Source: Haliclona indistincta
Lineage: Eukaryota > Porifera > Demospongiae > Haplosclerida > Chalinidae
Assembly (NCBI GenBank): GCA_964017065.1
Contig: OZ024784.1
Span: 8,351,152-8,415,151 of the forward strand
DNA length: 64,000 nt
Reading direction: 5' to 3'
Within the stretch, counting starts at the first letter, position 1. Each line of letters opens with the position of its first letter. Below are positions 53,984-64,000 of this stretch, piece by piece. A program made the position numbers and the translations under genes. The notes beneath the pieces were generated by a model that was not told the origin of the DNA, searched no databases, and saw nothing but the letters and a program-made list of their open reading frames with translations.

Positions 53984-54191
53984 TTTGCCATCATACATGT
54001 AGATTTCTGATACTGAAAATCTATGCTCCTCATGCTGATATTAAAGTGGGCGTGATGCGAAGATCCACGGAAAACACGTGGAAAGTTTGGTTGATCAATA
54101 CAGATGTATGCTACAATACATATACAGCATACCGAACTACACCAACAACGTAACATAGAAACTATTGCTAATGCCAAATCATGATTGTAAT

Positions 54192-57100
54192 TTATCCCTC
54201 ATTTGTTCCCGGGGGTTCCAGCTCAGTAATAATACCATTCTTCTTTTCTTTGCCATCGCCAGCCTGATCTTCAAAACCAATGCTTTCAGAAGCAACAACT
54301 GCATTTTCAATGGCATTCCTAACCAACCCAACAGCAGTATCACGCAGGTAACATTGATCAGCTGTAGATATTTCTGCAGATCCTTCTGTAGTTATTTGTT
54401 TGACAGCATTTTCCAGTGATTTTTTAACCAACATAGCAGCAGTTTTCTGGTCAGTATCTATTTCTACAATCTCTGTCTCGTCAGACATTGTTTCTTTCTT
54501 CTCATTTTCCAGTGTTGTTTCAGTCAGCACAACAGCAGTCTCCAATGTCTCGTCTTTAGCTATTTGTTCAACGGCATTTTCTAGTGATGCTTTCACCAAC
54601 ACAGCACCAGTTTGCTTCATTGCATTGTCAGTAACTTCTGATAAATCAGAGGCTTTTGTTGCCAGTTTCTCAACAGCATTCTCAAGTGACTGTTTCACTA
54701 ACACAGCAGCTGCATCTTGTATAGGTTTATCAACATCAGCATGGCCAGTAATCATTGCATTTAGCTCCAAAGATGCAGTTGTAGTAGCTTCAGAACTATC
54801 TGCACGGTTGTTGCTGTTATTATTTTTCTTTTCATTATTTGCCACTTGACTGGATAAGTTCTTCATTTCTGCTCCCGATGAGCTCTTACTACATTTACTG
54901 CCACATTTCTGAGTAAGCAAAAATAAAATAGAAGAGGCATCAAAGAATGATAACTAACAATCCAAACAGCAAATGGAATTGAAAATATAGCAACAAAAAT
55001 GGCTTCCACCAGAAACCCAAGGAAGAGTGCAGTGACACCCATTAGTGCTCCTGTGACACTAGAGTAAAATACAACAGTGGCTCATACACCAGTGATATGG
55101 AACAAATATAAACTTACCCAAAATAAGGTAATGCAAACAAAGAACCAAGAATTGCAGCAAGTCGAATTAAAGCACTGGGAATAACAAGCTTGGTTTGATG
55201 ATACAGTGTCAGCCAACCAGTCAATGCTGCTCTTGTTGCAACTGTAAGAACATCAAACAAGTTTGGTCAACAACAACAACTAGCTATGGTCAATGGTAGC
55301 TAAACAACAACAACAACTAGCTATGGTCAATGGTAGCTAAACAACAATAACAACTAGCTATGGTCAATTGTAGCTAAATAACAACAACAACAACTAGCTA
55401 TGGTCAATGGCAGCTAAACAACAATAACAACTAGCTATGGTCAATGGCAGCTAAACAACAACAACAACTAGCTATGGTAGATTTGTTGCCTAACCAGTGA
55501 AACAGAACAGACTGAATATTCTCAGTGGGTTCACACACAGTAGAGCAAGATACTCAGAAATACCAACTACATCTCTCATGATGATGACAGATAAACCAGG
55601 AACCCAGAACAGAATAATGGATGCCTACATAAACATAGTCAGCTAAGAGAAAATATGTAAATGATACTTACAGTGGCTGAAACTCCTAGTACCGCAGCAC
55701 AAAATACACCAACTTTCCATCCTTGAACTGGTTTCCTGTCTTCCTTCTTAAGCCCTGTCCTCTGCATCCTTGTAAAATTATCTGACTTCTCAGGCAATGA
55801 TGAAGTATCTTCTGACTTCCTAGGCTGTTGTGTAAAAACAGCATTCAAGTGTGAATTTAAGCATATTTGCATAGAGCATTGCACATAAGCACATACATGT
55901 GTGAGCCTTTGTACAAAGGAATGATGCACATTCCAGGTAATCCACGAGTGGACTTAACTATGAGGTGGTTGGTCACGTCATATTCATGATGGCTGAATAA
56001 TCCCTCATTGGGTAACTATGCAACTAGCCGAGACTGACAATGGCAGTGATACAAAGGAAATTTGTTGTGCACAACAAAAAGTTTCACATAACAACACTGC
56101 TCGGCAACTTCATTGTCTATCATGGACTATGGTTCTATTCAATGTTCTGTGTAATTTGTGTAGAGTATTATCACCTAACAAGTAGCAGAGACATATCTTC
56201 CATTTTTGACTTCATATCAACAAATCAACAATTTAAGCATAATCGTGCTAGGCATCTTTCACTGACTGTAAAGTGTCAAGAATGCTAATGCCATATGCTG
56301 TCAAAATGTGTGAATGCAGCGTGATCACACGACCTCGTGAAGTTGCGTAACATGTGTGACCAACCTCTTCAGCACTCAACTATCAATCACACACTTACTT
56401 TTTTCTGAAAAGCAGGTGGAATTAAACGCAGCTGATTTAGCCATCCAAATGGCAGCCGTCCAACAGGATAGCAAGCAGTCAATACTGCCAATGCCTGTGA
56501 TGATTAAACTAGTAAGTAGAGTTTGATTGCTATTATATTTGGTAAAAATTATTTAACAACACAATTATTACAGTCTTTGATCAAATGAAATTGCCTACAA
56601 ATAGCTGCCCCATACATATAAACAGTTGCTCAAGCTGCTCTGTGATATCCAGCTAGATGTTAGGCAAGCACAATGCAATGGTTGAAACACCGATCAATTA
56701 CCACATGATTGGTATACAACTCACAGTATCAGCTGCACAGGCAGATGGAGAGAATCGAGCAACTAATAAGTTGACAATAGGTCTACTGATTCTCTGGACA
56801 GCTAGTGCCAGCATAAGAGGTGATATGAAAGTGGTCAATCTCCACAAACTGACTGGTGACTGAGTGAAAAGATCATGGTGAATATTACAAATCAAACATT
56901 AGACACTGATGCTTACTCTAGTCCTTGGTGATAGTAGTTTGAATGTCATCTTATAGCAGGCAGCTACATTGATGACACACCTGACAATCACTCCACAGTA
57001 AGCAGCTATGATGGGTATTGCAATAGTGTTGTTACACAACAGTGGAGTGAACACCAGCCCTGCCACTGACACTATCTGGAGAAGGAGAACATAATACACA

Positions 57101-58255
57101 CAGTAGTTCAATACTACGCTTCTAATTTTGAACTCTATACACATCATGAGTTCTCATAAAGATTATAATTTTACCGTTCACTGAACCATCCGACTACCTC
57201 ATTGCAAAGGCGGATCCAGGGGGCTACTGTCTTACCAACCAGTAAACAGAAGTGAATTTTCCTGGACTATCCACATGCGCATGTGCATTTAGCTTAAAAT
57301 GGCTAATGAACAACGAAATTATGTAGGCTGTACAGCTACTACTACATCACTCACTGTCACCTTCCACGAGCAAGCGTAGCTGTAGAGACGATCGCGTACG
57401 TGGGAAAATCACATAAAACACATACTCATGAATATCAATTAGAAAAATTTTACTGCTCACTTCCCGCGCTGCTTATCAGCCCCCATCCTGGATCCACCCC
57501 TGGATTGAATATTGTCTTATCATCAATCATGCTCGCCTTGTGTGCAACTGACATAATCATTGTCTACTCACTTGAGCAGTAATATCTGCTAGAGATGCTA
57601 TTCCCACTACAGTACTGTGATGATACTGCATCAGTAGTCCAGCATGGTACCAGGACTGGACAGGAGAGAGATTAGAGATGCACCTCAATAGTACAGCTCA
57701 AACTCACAATTAGGTCAATAGTAGGATAGAATGCCAGTAGAGCCAGGGCCAGACGTGCCTGGTCAGTGACACGAGGACTCACTCCATGAAGATCTTGAAT
57801 CAACCATACTCCAAGCTGAGTAAGAGCTGTTGACGATTGATAATTATAAGCAACAAAGATTAGATTACTATAATATTCTCACCTGTAACTAGCAGTAGCA
57901 CAAATACAAACACTCCACACACAAGGAAATATATCATTGTCTTGAAGAACGTCCATCTGTCATGCACTAATACAAGACTAGCTTGTTTGGCCTCTCCCAA
58001 CACTCCAACAAAAAACTTAGCAAATACGTAAGCCAGTCCAAAACCAGCCAACACCTCAACCACATCTTCACCCTTGGCTATACTGCGGTTCAGAACCTGT
58101 AGATGTCATTATCACCTAAAACAGCTGCTGTAAAAGCATACATGTATGCTACTTACTTGTTCAGCTACATCTACGGCTAATTCAGCAAAAGCTAATGGCG
58201 CCAAAAACACCAGGAGACGATAAAAGTCGTTGTTCAGCCAGCGAGTAACAGCCAT
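54192..58255 (-). CDS. ANKH: ANKH-like membrane transporter, copy B, with extended repeat tail
   Basis: Tandem paralogue of copy A, same strand and exon order. It starts MAVTRWLNNDFYRLLVFLAP (58255) and shares exons such as [35 protein letters not shown] and YPVGRLPFGWLNQLRLIPPA. A lineage-specific insert (KSEDTSSLPEKSDNFTRMQR) precedes GWKVGVFCAAVL, and VTGALMGVTALFLGFLVEAI precedes the tail. The last exon (54192 to about 54905) encodes about 235 residues absent from copy A, with five imperfect repeats of the type AAVLVKQSLENAVEKLA, GAVLVKASLENAVEQIA, VVLTETTLENEKK, AAMLVKKSLENAVKQI, TAVGLVRNAIENAV. The exon 2-5 region is nearly identical to copy A, introns included. No lesion found. Confidence 0.82.
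55266..55482. repeat. Tandem repeat, about 37-bp unit, in ANKH copy B intron
   Basis: Six copies of ctagctatggt spaced 35-42 bp apart, embedded in units reading caacaactagctatggtcaa tggtagctaaa with small changes. It is a minisatellite absent from the equivalent intron of copy A. Confidence 0.85.
57205..57502. mobile_element. Possible hAT-like foldback element in ANKH copy B intron
   Basis: Left end caaaggcggatccagggg and right end, reverse-complemented, caggggtggatccaggatgg form about 16-bp imperfect inverted repeats; CAGGGG-GGATCCAG termini are common in hAT-type elements. The copy A intron lacks this insert. The flanking 8-mers (cctcattg, gattgaat) do not match, so the target duplication is not confirmed. 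Confidence 0.5.
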
Positions 58256-58845
58256 CTGTAAACAGTAACTCCGAGGTGTTTATCGTCTCTACGAGTCATC
58301 AATTCTAGTATAAACTTGTAAAGAATGTACTGTGTGTGTCGTCGTTGTACATGATTGGGACACGATCACAGGTTCGAGGTACAGGTAAACAGACAACACT
58401 CGTGTAGTGTAGATTTTCCGGCTGAGCCGAGTATCGTAACCGGGACAACATTCCTGTTTGTCTGAATGGCTTCAGATCGCTTAGATTTCTATGATCGGTA
58501 TACTGTGAGAAGAAATCGACTAATTATGGCTATATTGTCTCGTAGGAGTGCTATCTTGAATACTGTAGTTATTTCTGGAGGCACTCGCCATAAACCAGTT
58601 TGGCACAGCTAGATCGCATAATACATACACGTGGGCGAAACCACGCCCACGTGCACCGCTCTGATCTGTGGGCTGCATGAGCAGGAGCTCTCCTACACTT
58701 TGCTAAGTCTACACTTCAACTACATTATGTCTGTTTTACGGTGCCAAAATTGCACTGCCCACGAATCATGGTCAGTATAAAACAAATCAGTATTCAACAC
58801 TCTAACTGTGAGACTCTTATAATTCAAACGAAACGTTTCGTTGAA
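58256..58845. promoter_or_regulatory. Intergenic region between divergent ANKH copy B and RTK genes
   Basis: About 590 bp containing the 5' regions of both genes; no coding sequence is recognised. A hairpin cacgtgggcg..cgcccacgtg lies at about 58628-58653, an inverted pair with CACGTG E-box cores that could bind a bHLH factor (inference). Confidence 0.4.
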
Positions 58846-61800
58846 ATGAAGTGCTGCATTGTTTTTCTGCTGTGTTTGTTTGCAGCTGCATCTGAAGGTT
58901 AGCATCATTAATTAATTTTATTGTATTTGATAAGATTTTATGAGTAGGTACAACATGCACATCTAAATTTGTGCAAGTTCAGCATATGCATCACCTGAGT
59001 ATGCCAGCTAGAAGAGGAATTCCTAAGCATCGAACTAGGAGAATGGCAAACCAGGGATATTTTGGCAAGCAGGCTCTATTTACTGACCTGTCATTCAATT
59101 GCAGTGGGCTTTTAACACACTGGATATTCACTGCAGCTGGTGTTAAAAATAAAGGCAATCTACAGGCACCCGAACTGCATGTTTGGAGGAATACTAGCAG
59201 CAATAGATACGTGCTTGTTCACTCTACACTTGTCTATCCCACTAGCTATACCGGTACTAACCAACTATACAATATGTCTTTACTGTCCAACCCTCTACTG
59301 GTGCAAGCTGGAGATGTTCTTGGCATCTTTCAACCTGAGAAAAAGAAAAGTCTGTTCAGCATATCATATTCAAACTCAAACAGTGGCTTTACAACCACTG
59401 TATATTTAATGAAGAGTAAAACACACTTGAATACTTTTTCTACTGAAACAATAGAACATGCAAACTCTGGTGTTCCACTAGTGAATGCTGTTATAGGTGA
59501 GCATAATTATTATGAAAAATACAGTGTGTGTTAATCATGTTGATGTTTTGCAGTACCAATCCCTTCCTCGAGTAGCAGTGTGATGATATCTGATCAAGTC
59601 ACAGTTTCCTCATTATCATCCAGTAAATCATCTATACCAAGCCTATTGATCACCTCTTCGCCTTTTTCAACCATGAATATTTCGCCTAGCTCTGCTACCT
59701 CTCCGACTACTTCCTCTTCACTAAGTCACTATACTGTGGTTCCATTCTCATCTTCTGTTTTGCATACTTCTCTCGAGTTGATTCAGCCGACAAGAGTATC
59801 ACCAAGCACATTGAAGACAAAACAGACTACACTCATGGTTGCATCCGGTAGTGGGCTGAAGAGTTCTTTCAACATTGTTCTACAAAGTTGGGCCACTTCC
59901 AAACACTCAACGACTGTCACAGCAAATCACAATGCCGACAACGACACACCCAGTTACCCAACAGTAACACCAAGCCTTGCTGCGCAGCTAGGCAACGGCT
60001 CTGTTACCACATACATCATCATCATCGCAGTATTGCTGGGCCTGACAATTATCAGTACCACCATTGCTGCTACAGCCTTTTGTGTTGTAGTTGCTATTGG
60101 AAGGAAAAAATCAAAGCCAGTTGTCACTGTTATCTACCCATCTACTACCTCCCACCTCGAAAGAAACAGCTCACCGACAATAATTACAGATGAAAACACA
60201 TGCCCACACACAGTATGCAATCTTGAACCTGTCCCCATATATGAAGGAGCTTCTCTTGTTAGAGGAAATCAGCAAAATGAATCTCAATTGCAGACCTGTC
60301 AGTCCGACACCTTCCTAAGTGGACAAACTGAAACTTTATATATTAGCATTACTGGAGAGCCTGAATCTTCTGGAGGCATGTTTACACAACCAGTACTGAA
60401 TCCTAACTATGACAGAATTGAGACCAACAACAGGAGCAATGGAGAGCAGGTTAACAGCTCTAGACAGCATACAAAGCCTCCTGTGTCTCCCTATGAGATG
60501 GTCAGTAGTAATTATTCACTAGCTAGCACTATAATGTTAATTTTGTTTGTTTTTTAGCCTTTTGAAAGTGGAAACAGCAGCCTTTGTGGTTATGACTTGT
60601 GTGTTCCAGATGAGGTTTGTCACAATGAATATTGCATTATGGTTTATCATTATTCTTGTGTGTAGTATCAGCGACAACAGCTTGTTCAGAATAGCGGTTA
60701 TGAGTTTGACCAAGAACTTTATGAGTCTCTTGTTCAACAGGTGTGTTTGTATGACTTCAAAGAATACCATTGCATACATGCTTCATTCATTGTGTAGACA
60801 CAACCTGTTCAAGAACCAGCATTTTTTGAGGAAGCACCAACTTATTGGCAGCCAAGCTCTTCAGCTTCAACTCTTTACACACAACTCTCAAACAAACGAT
60901 TTAGAGAAATACCACGACAATTAATTGAGTAAGACTAAAAAATAAAGTCCATCGTAATAAAATTATCATCACTACAGGATTACTGAGTATCTTGGGTCAG
61001 GACAGTTTGGAACAGTGAATAAAGCTACTTGGAAGAGCAGAATGGGAGAAACTGAAGTAGCTGTAAAGATGCTCAAAGCTGGAGCATCGGAGACTGAGAA
61101 AGTCAAGTTTCTTCAGGAAGCAGCAATAAATGGACAGTTTCATCACCAAAATGTAGTCAAACTATTGGGAATGGTGACTGTAGGAGAACCAGTGAGTGAA
61201 GATTATAGTTTTATACAAATAGCTTTTACAGAGATGCATTGTAGGCTATGATAGTACTTGAATTAGTAAGAAATGGAAATCTCAGAAAGTTTCTTTCAAG
61301 CAAGCGACCAAGGTAACTTAATTACATCTAAACCGATAACAAAAGCAATTATTGTTGCCACTAGAAATGGAAAATTGCCTAGTGCTGAACTACCAGAACT
61401 CCTCCTAGACTGCTGTAGACAGGTAGCAAGTGGAATGGTCTACTTGGCTAGCAAGGCTTTTGTACATAGAGATCTTGCAGCCCGGAATATTTTGGTGTCA
61501 GATGAATTGGTTCTCAAGGTATGCAGTCAAAACAAAGCTATTCACTCATTTGGTGGTTGGCTTTATAGGTTGCTGATTTTGGCATGTCAAGAGATCTCAT
61601 GGAAAAGACCTATTATGTATCCCAAGGAGGTCCTATACCAATCAAATGGACGGCACCTGAGGTTATACATATTGCCTGTTACACAAACAGTATGTGACTA
61701 AATTTAATTCACTATAGGCACTTTACTACCGTAAGTACTCAACATACAGTGATGTTTGGAGCTTTGGTGTAGTGATGTATGAGATATGGAGCATAGGAAG

Positions 61801-62224
61801 AAAACCATTCCCATCTCTGACTAATGAGCAGGTCAGTATGTGAAAATATCTTGAGCAGTCATTTATTTCTAGTTATAATACAGTACATAGAAGAGATTGA
61901 TGAGGGCCATCGGCTTCTTCCACCTCCTGGTTGCCCTAGAAGAATGTATCAACTGATGATAGACTGTTGGTAAGTGATCATACGTAATAATGTACAGTAC
62001 TATAACAATGCATGTCTATGTGTAGGCATCCAGACAGCTCCTGTAGACCTTCATTTGAAACCATAGAAAACAGGCTAAGAAAAGATTCTTCCAATCTGCT
62101 TGAGTTTGGGGCAACTGAGACGGAACTGACAGTATGTCCTGAGGCTTGTCTACTGGGGACACGTGTAGAATCAGGCCAACATTTGTTCCAGGATCTGCAG
62201 CAAAAGTACTGGATGCACTCATAA
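58846..62224 (+). CDS. Receptor tyrosine kinase with unrecognised ectodomain
   Basis: Signal peptide [18 protein letters not shown]. Extracellular exon of about 180 residues with few Cys and a galactose-binding-like beta-rich look ([38 protein letters not shown]), not assigned to a family. Then a Ser/Thr-rich stalk, a TM helix ([20 protein letters not shown]) and a juxtamembrane part with Tyr sites including NPNYDRI (NPxY). The kinase is complete: [119 protein letters not shown] marks a tyrosine kinase and the activation loop has paired Tyr. About 13 exons; ends QQKYWMHS. Ligand unknown. Confidence 0.85.
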
Positions 62225-62988
62225 ACTGCATGATAAATTCTACTAATAATAATGATTGACAACGTAGTACTATTAGCTTTTGTAATAAAAGGCAGGAAAT
62301 CGATACAAGTCATAGTATGATGTAAGTGTTAATTTACAACTAACTACACAGTGAGAGAATCATCATTAACAATAGATGTGTAAACTAAGCAATTATTACA
62401 TTTTGGAGATCAACACTAAAGCTATTGCAGCGGTTATATTACTTCGTGCAAGGGAGCACTAATGCATTAAAATGTCATAAAGTCTTTGATCATGCTCTAT
62501 TGTGTGAATAAATACCAGTGACTTGACACATTAGTGACTGCAAGGCGACGCTTTACACTCAAATCTTCCTTTCAAGAAGTAATAAAACCTCTGTGTCACT
62601 ATCATTAAGAGCGTGTGTGTGTCCAGATTCCACTATTGTCGCATCAAAATGAATAGTTTACATGGTTTTACTTATAGCACTTCACCCACTATATCAGGAG
62701 AGAGTGATCGTGGTTAGGAAGGCTTCTTAGCACGCTCACTCTCATAAAACACTCTTGCCGCTATCCAAAATAATTACATTAATATCAATAATAGATAATA
62801 TTATTTAATATTGATTATTACATTAGAACATTGTAACATCAGTCTGTATTATAAATCTAATAAAACCACATTAGCTATAATGCAGCAAACTCAGTATTAT
62901 TACATGCATACTTATTAGCTACATGTGTATAATGTCATGATAAATTTCTATGATAATAATTTGTCTGTCTTCAAAAAGTCTTGATCGT
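62225..62988. other. Intergenic, AT-rich, no gene seen
   Basis: About 760 bp with many stops in all frames and runs such as aatattatttaatattgatt. It contains the RTK 3' UTR (an aataaa-type signal at about 62283) and nothing else recognisable. Confidence 0.5.
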
Positions 62989-63690
62989 CTACACTGGTTT
63001 GACTGCCATTCTCACAGTCTTCATAGAAACGCTATCTCCATACCACTTTTCCAGCTAATTCCATCATATTTTCTTGCAGGGACTTGCCTTAGTTTGTAGT
63101 ATAATTATTCCATTTAAATAAGCATCATGGGAGTCATTGTACCACCAATCTCCTTTGTGGTACTCGGCACAACTGCCAGACAGATTATTGTCATGATCTT
63201 CACCTCTACTTGAAAAATTTGTCCAATGTGAGCAGATAAAGAATCTTCGATGGTGCTTGCTATCTTGAGAGTCAAATCCAGAGATGGTAAGAAGATATTT
63301 TGAGTTTACATCCCAATGTCAAACTTTTATAGCGGACATGAGCCCATGTTTGTTCAGGTTTCCATTGATGATTAGCAACTTGATTGTACTTTTCAAAGCT
63401 CTCTACATGTAGTCCAATCCACAACTGCTTCTTGTGTGAGAGTCCTGATACGCTCAAGATCCAAATAATGACCAAATCCGTTCGATCAAAACTAACTGAT
63501 TTGTTGACTCTACGCTGGATGATTGTCCATCCTCCTCCACTCAAGCTCATGTCATAGTATGCAGTGAATTCCTCGTTATGCGGTTTTATGCGCCATATGC
63601 GGTAAAGACCAGTTTTGGTGTACCCATCGTCAGAAATAGCCTTGCATTCTCTGCCAGGTAAACTTGTACAAGTATAATGCACGAACTGTT
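62989..63690 (-). pseudogene. Fibrinogen-related (FReD) domain gene copy, frameshifted
   Basis: The minus strand reads through a whole FReD in pieces from different frames: CKAISDDGYTKTGLYRIWRI, YDMSLSGGGWTIIQRRVNKS, (frame change) GFGHYLDLERIRTLTQ, (change) TWAHVRYKSLTLG, (change) VNSKYLLTISGFDSQDSKHH, FSSRGEDHDNNLSGSCAEYH with KGDWWYNDSHDAYLNG, (change) KYDGISWK, (change) KWYGDSVSMKTVRMAVKPV and stop at 62989. At least four frameshifts. Two conserved Cys are also lost: CDM has become YDM and the usual Cys before His (xCH) is DSH. FReDs are extracellular recognition domains. An upstream exon (AACLPEQFVHYTCTSLPG side) exists, and a further possible one at 63780-63920. Confidence 0.75.
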
Positions 63691-63774
63691 CTGGTAAACA
63701 CGCTGCACATTGGCATACTTATTTCAAGGTTCAAAATTTTACAGTTTGAGGGAGCGTCAGACTGCTTGCTCTTA

Positions 63775-63925
63775 CTGTTTGTTCAGTTAAGGGCTGAAAA
63801 TCGCAAATACTGAAATTCACTGCTCGTTGTAGAGCCATTCTTATTGCATTGCAGTATCCAAGTAGTGGTCTAGCGGCCTGGGACGGAGCTCGCTTTTTAT
63901 CTACACACTGCGCATAAATCTGACA
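63775..63925 (-). other. Possible upstream exon of the FReD copy
   Basis: An open minus-strand stretch of about 48 codons (KKRAPSQAARPLLGYCNAIR, then MALQRAVNFSICDFQPLTEQ) lies between an acceptor-like and a donor-like site. I do not recognise it. It may be the 5' part of the fibrinogen-domain gene or a chance open frame. Confidence 0.25.
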
Positions 63926-64000
63926 TAACGAATGAACAAGTTAGAACAAGAGATAACAAAACCATAAAAAGTCTAAATACAAGGAATAATAATAGTTATA

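Noticed and set aside
54400..54849. A 149-residue plus-strand Ser/Phe-rich frame
   Set aside because: Antisense of the ANKH copy B repeat tail, whose repeated codons keep the other strand open.

Overview
The window is nuclear DNA from an early-branching animal, most likely a demosponge. It is AT-rich and dense with multi-exon genes whose introns are often only 45-70 bp with GT..AG ends. Gene content is clearly metazoan: a classical cadherin, a receptor tyrosine kinase, a fibrinogen-like domain, ZU5/UPA/death-domain signalling and ATMIN/ASCIZ. It also holds genes unusual for animals, namely an Mgm101-type mitochondrial recombinase and a PHB-depolymerase-like esterase. Products were recognised by reading translated exons against remembered family motifs; no database was searched, and the species is not determined.

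Layout. 0.3-2.6 kb (+): 3' end of TONSL. 2.8-5.8 kb (+): PPP1R16-type PP1 targeting subunit. 6.7-7.4 kb (-): TMEM70, head-to-head with MGM101 (+, 7.5-9.7 kb). 9.9-12.5 kb (+): CYP4-type P450. 12.7-13.2 kb (+): CutA. 13.6-18.0 kb (-): secreted PHB-depolymerase-like esterase whose big intron holds a decayed THAP/DDE transposon and a hAT-like MITE. 18.1-21.7 kb (-): nucleostemin-type GTPase, divergent from an intronless orphan 7TM protein (+). 23.0-26.1 kb (-): a CARD-ZU5-UPA-death-death protein, divergent from a Kelch protein (+, 26.2-28.1 kb). 28.3-31.2 kb (-): regucalcin, a lone PX protein and ATMIN. 31.3-32.1 kb (+): orphan basic protein. 32.1-33.4 kb (+): RPP40. 33.5-42.4 kb (-): giant classical cadherin, divergent from MTG2 (+). 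44.0-45.6 kb (-): Rieske sterol 7-desaturase. 45.8-49.5 kb (-): NHE8-type exchanger, divergent from CFAP418 (+). 50.5-58.3 kb (-): two tandem ANKH paralogues. 58.8-62.2 kb (+): receptor tyrosine kinase. 63.0-63.7 kb (-): broken fibrinogen-domain copy.

There is no operon logic, but six gene pairs start head-to-head with 47-241 bp between start codons, so shared promoters are common. Themes include genome maintenance (TONSL, MGM101, ATMIN), mitochondrial biogenesis (TMEM70, MTG2, MGM101), RNA and ribosome biogenesis (RPP40, GNL3) and cell-surface or innate signalling (cadherin, RTK, CARD/DD protein, 7TM). The strongest points for follow-up are the cadherin tail with recognisable p120- and beta-catenin-binding motifs, the CARD-ZU5-UPA-DD-DD architecture, the animal Mgm101, the TQT array of ATMIN, and the ANKH duplication with a conversion-like tract and a helical-repeat tail on one copy.
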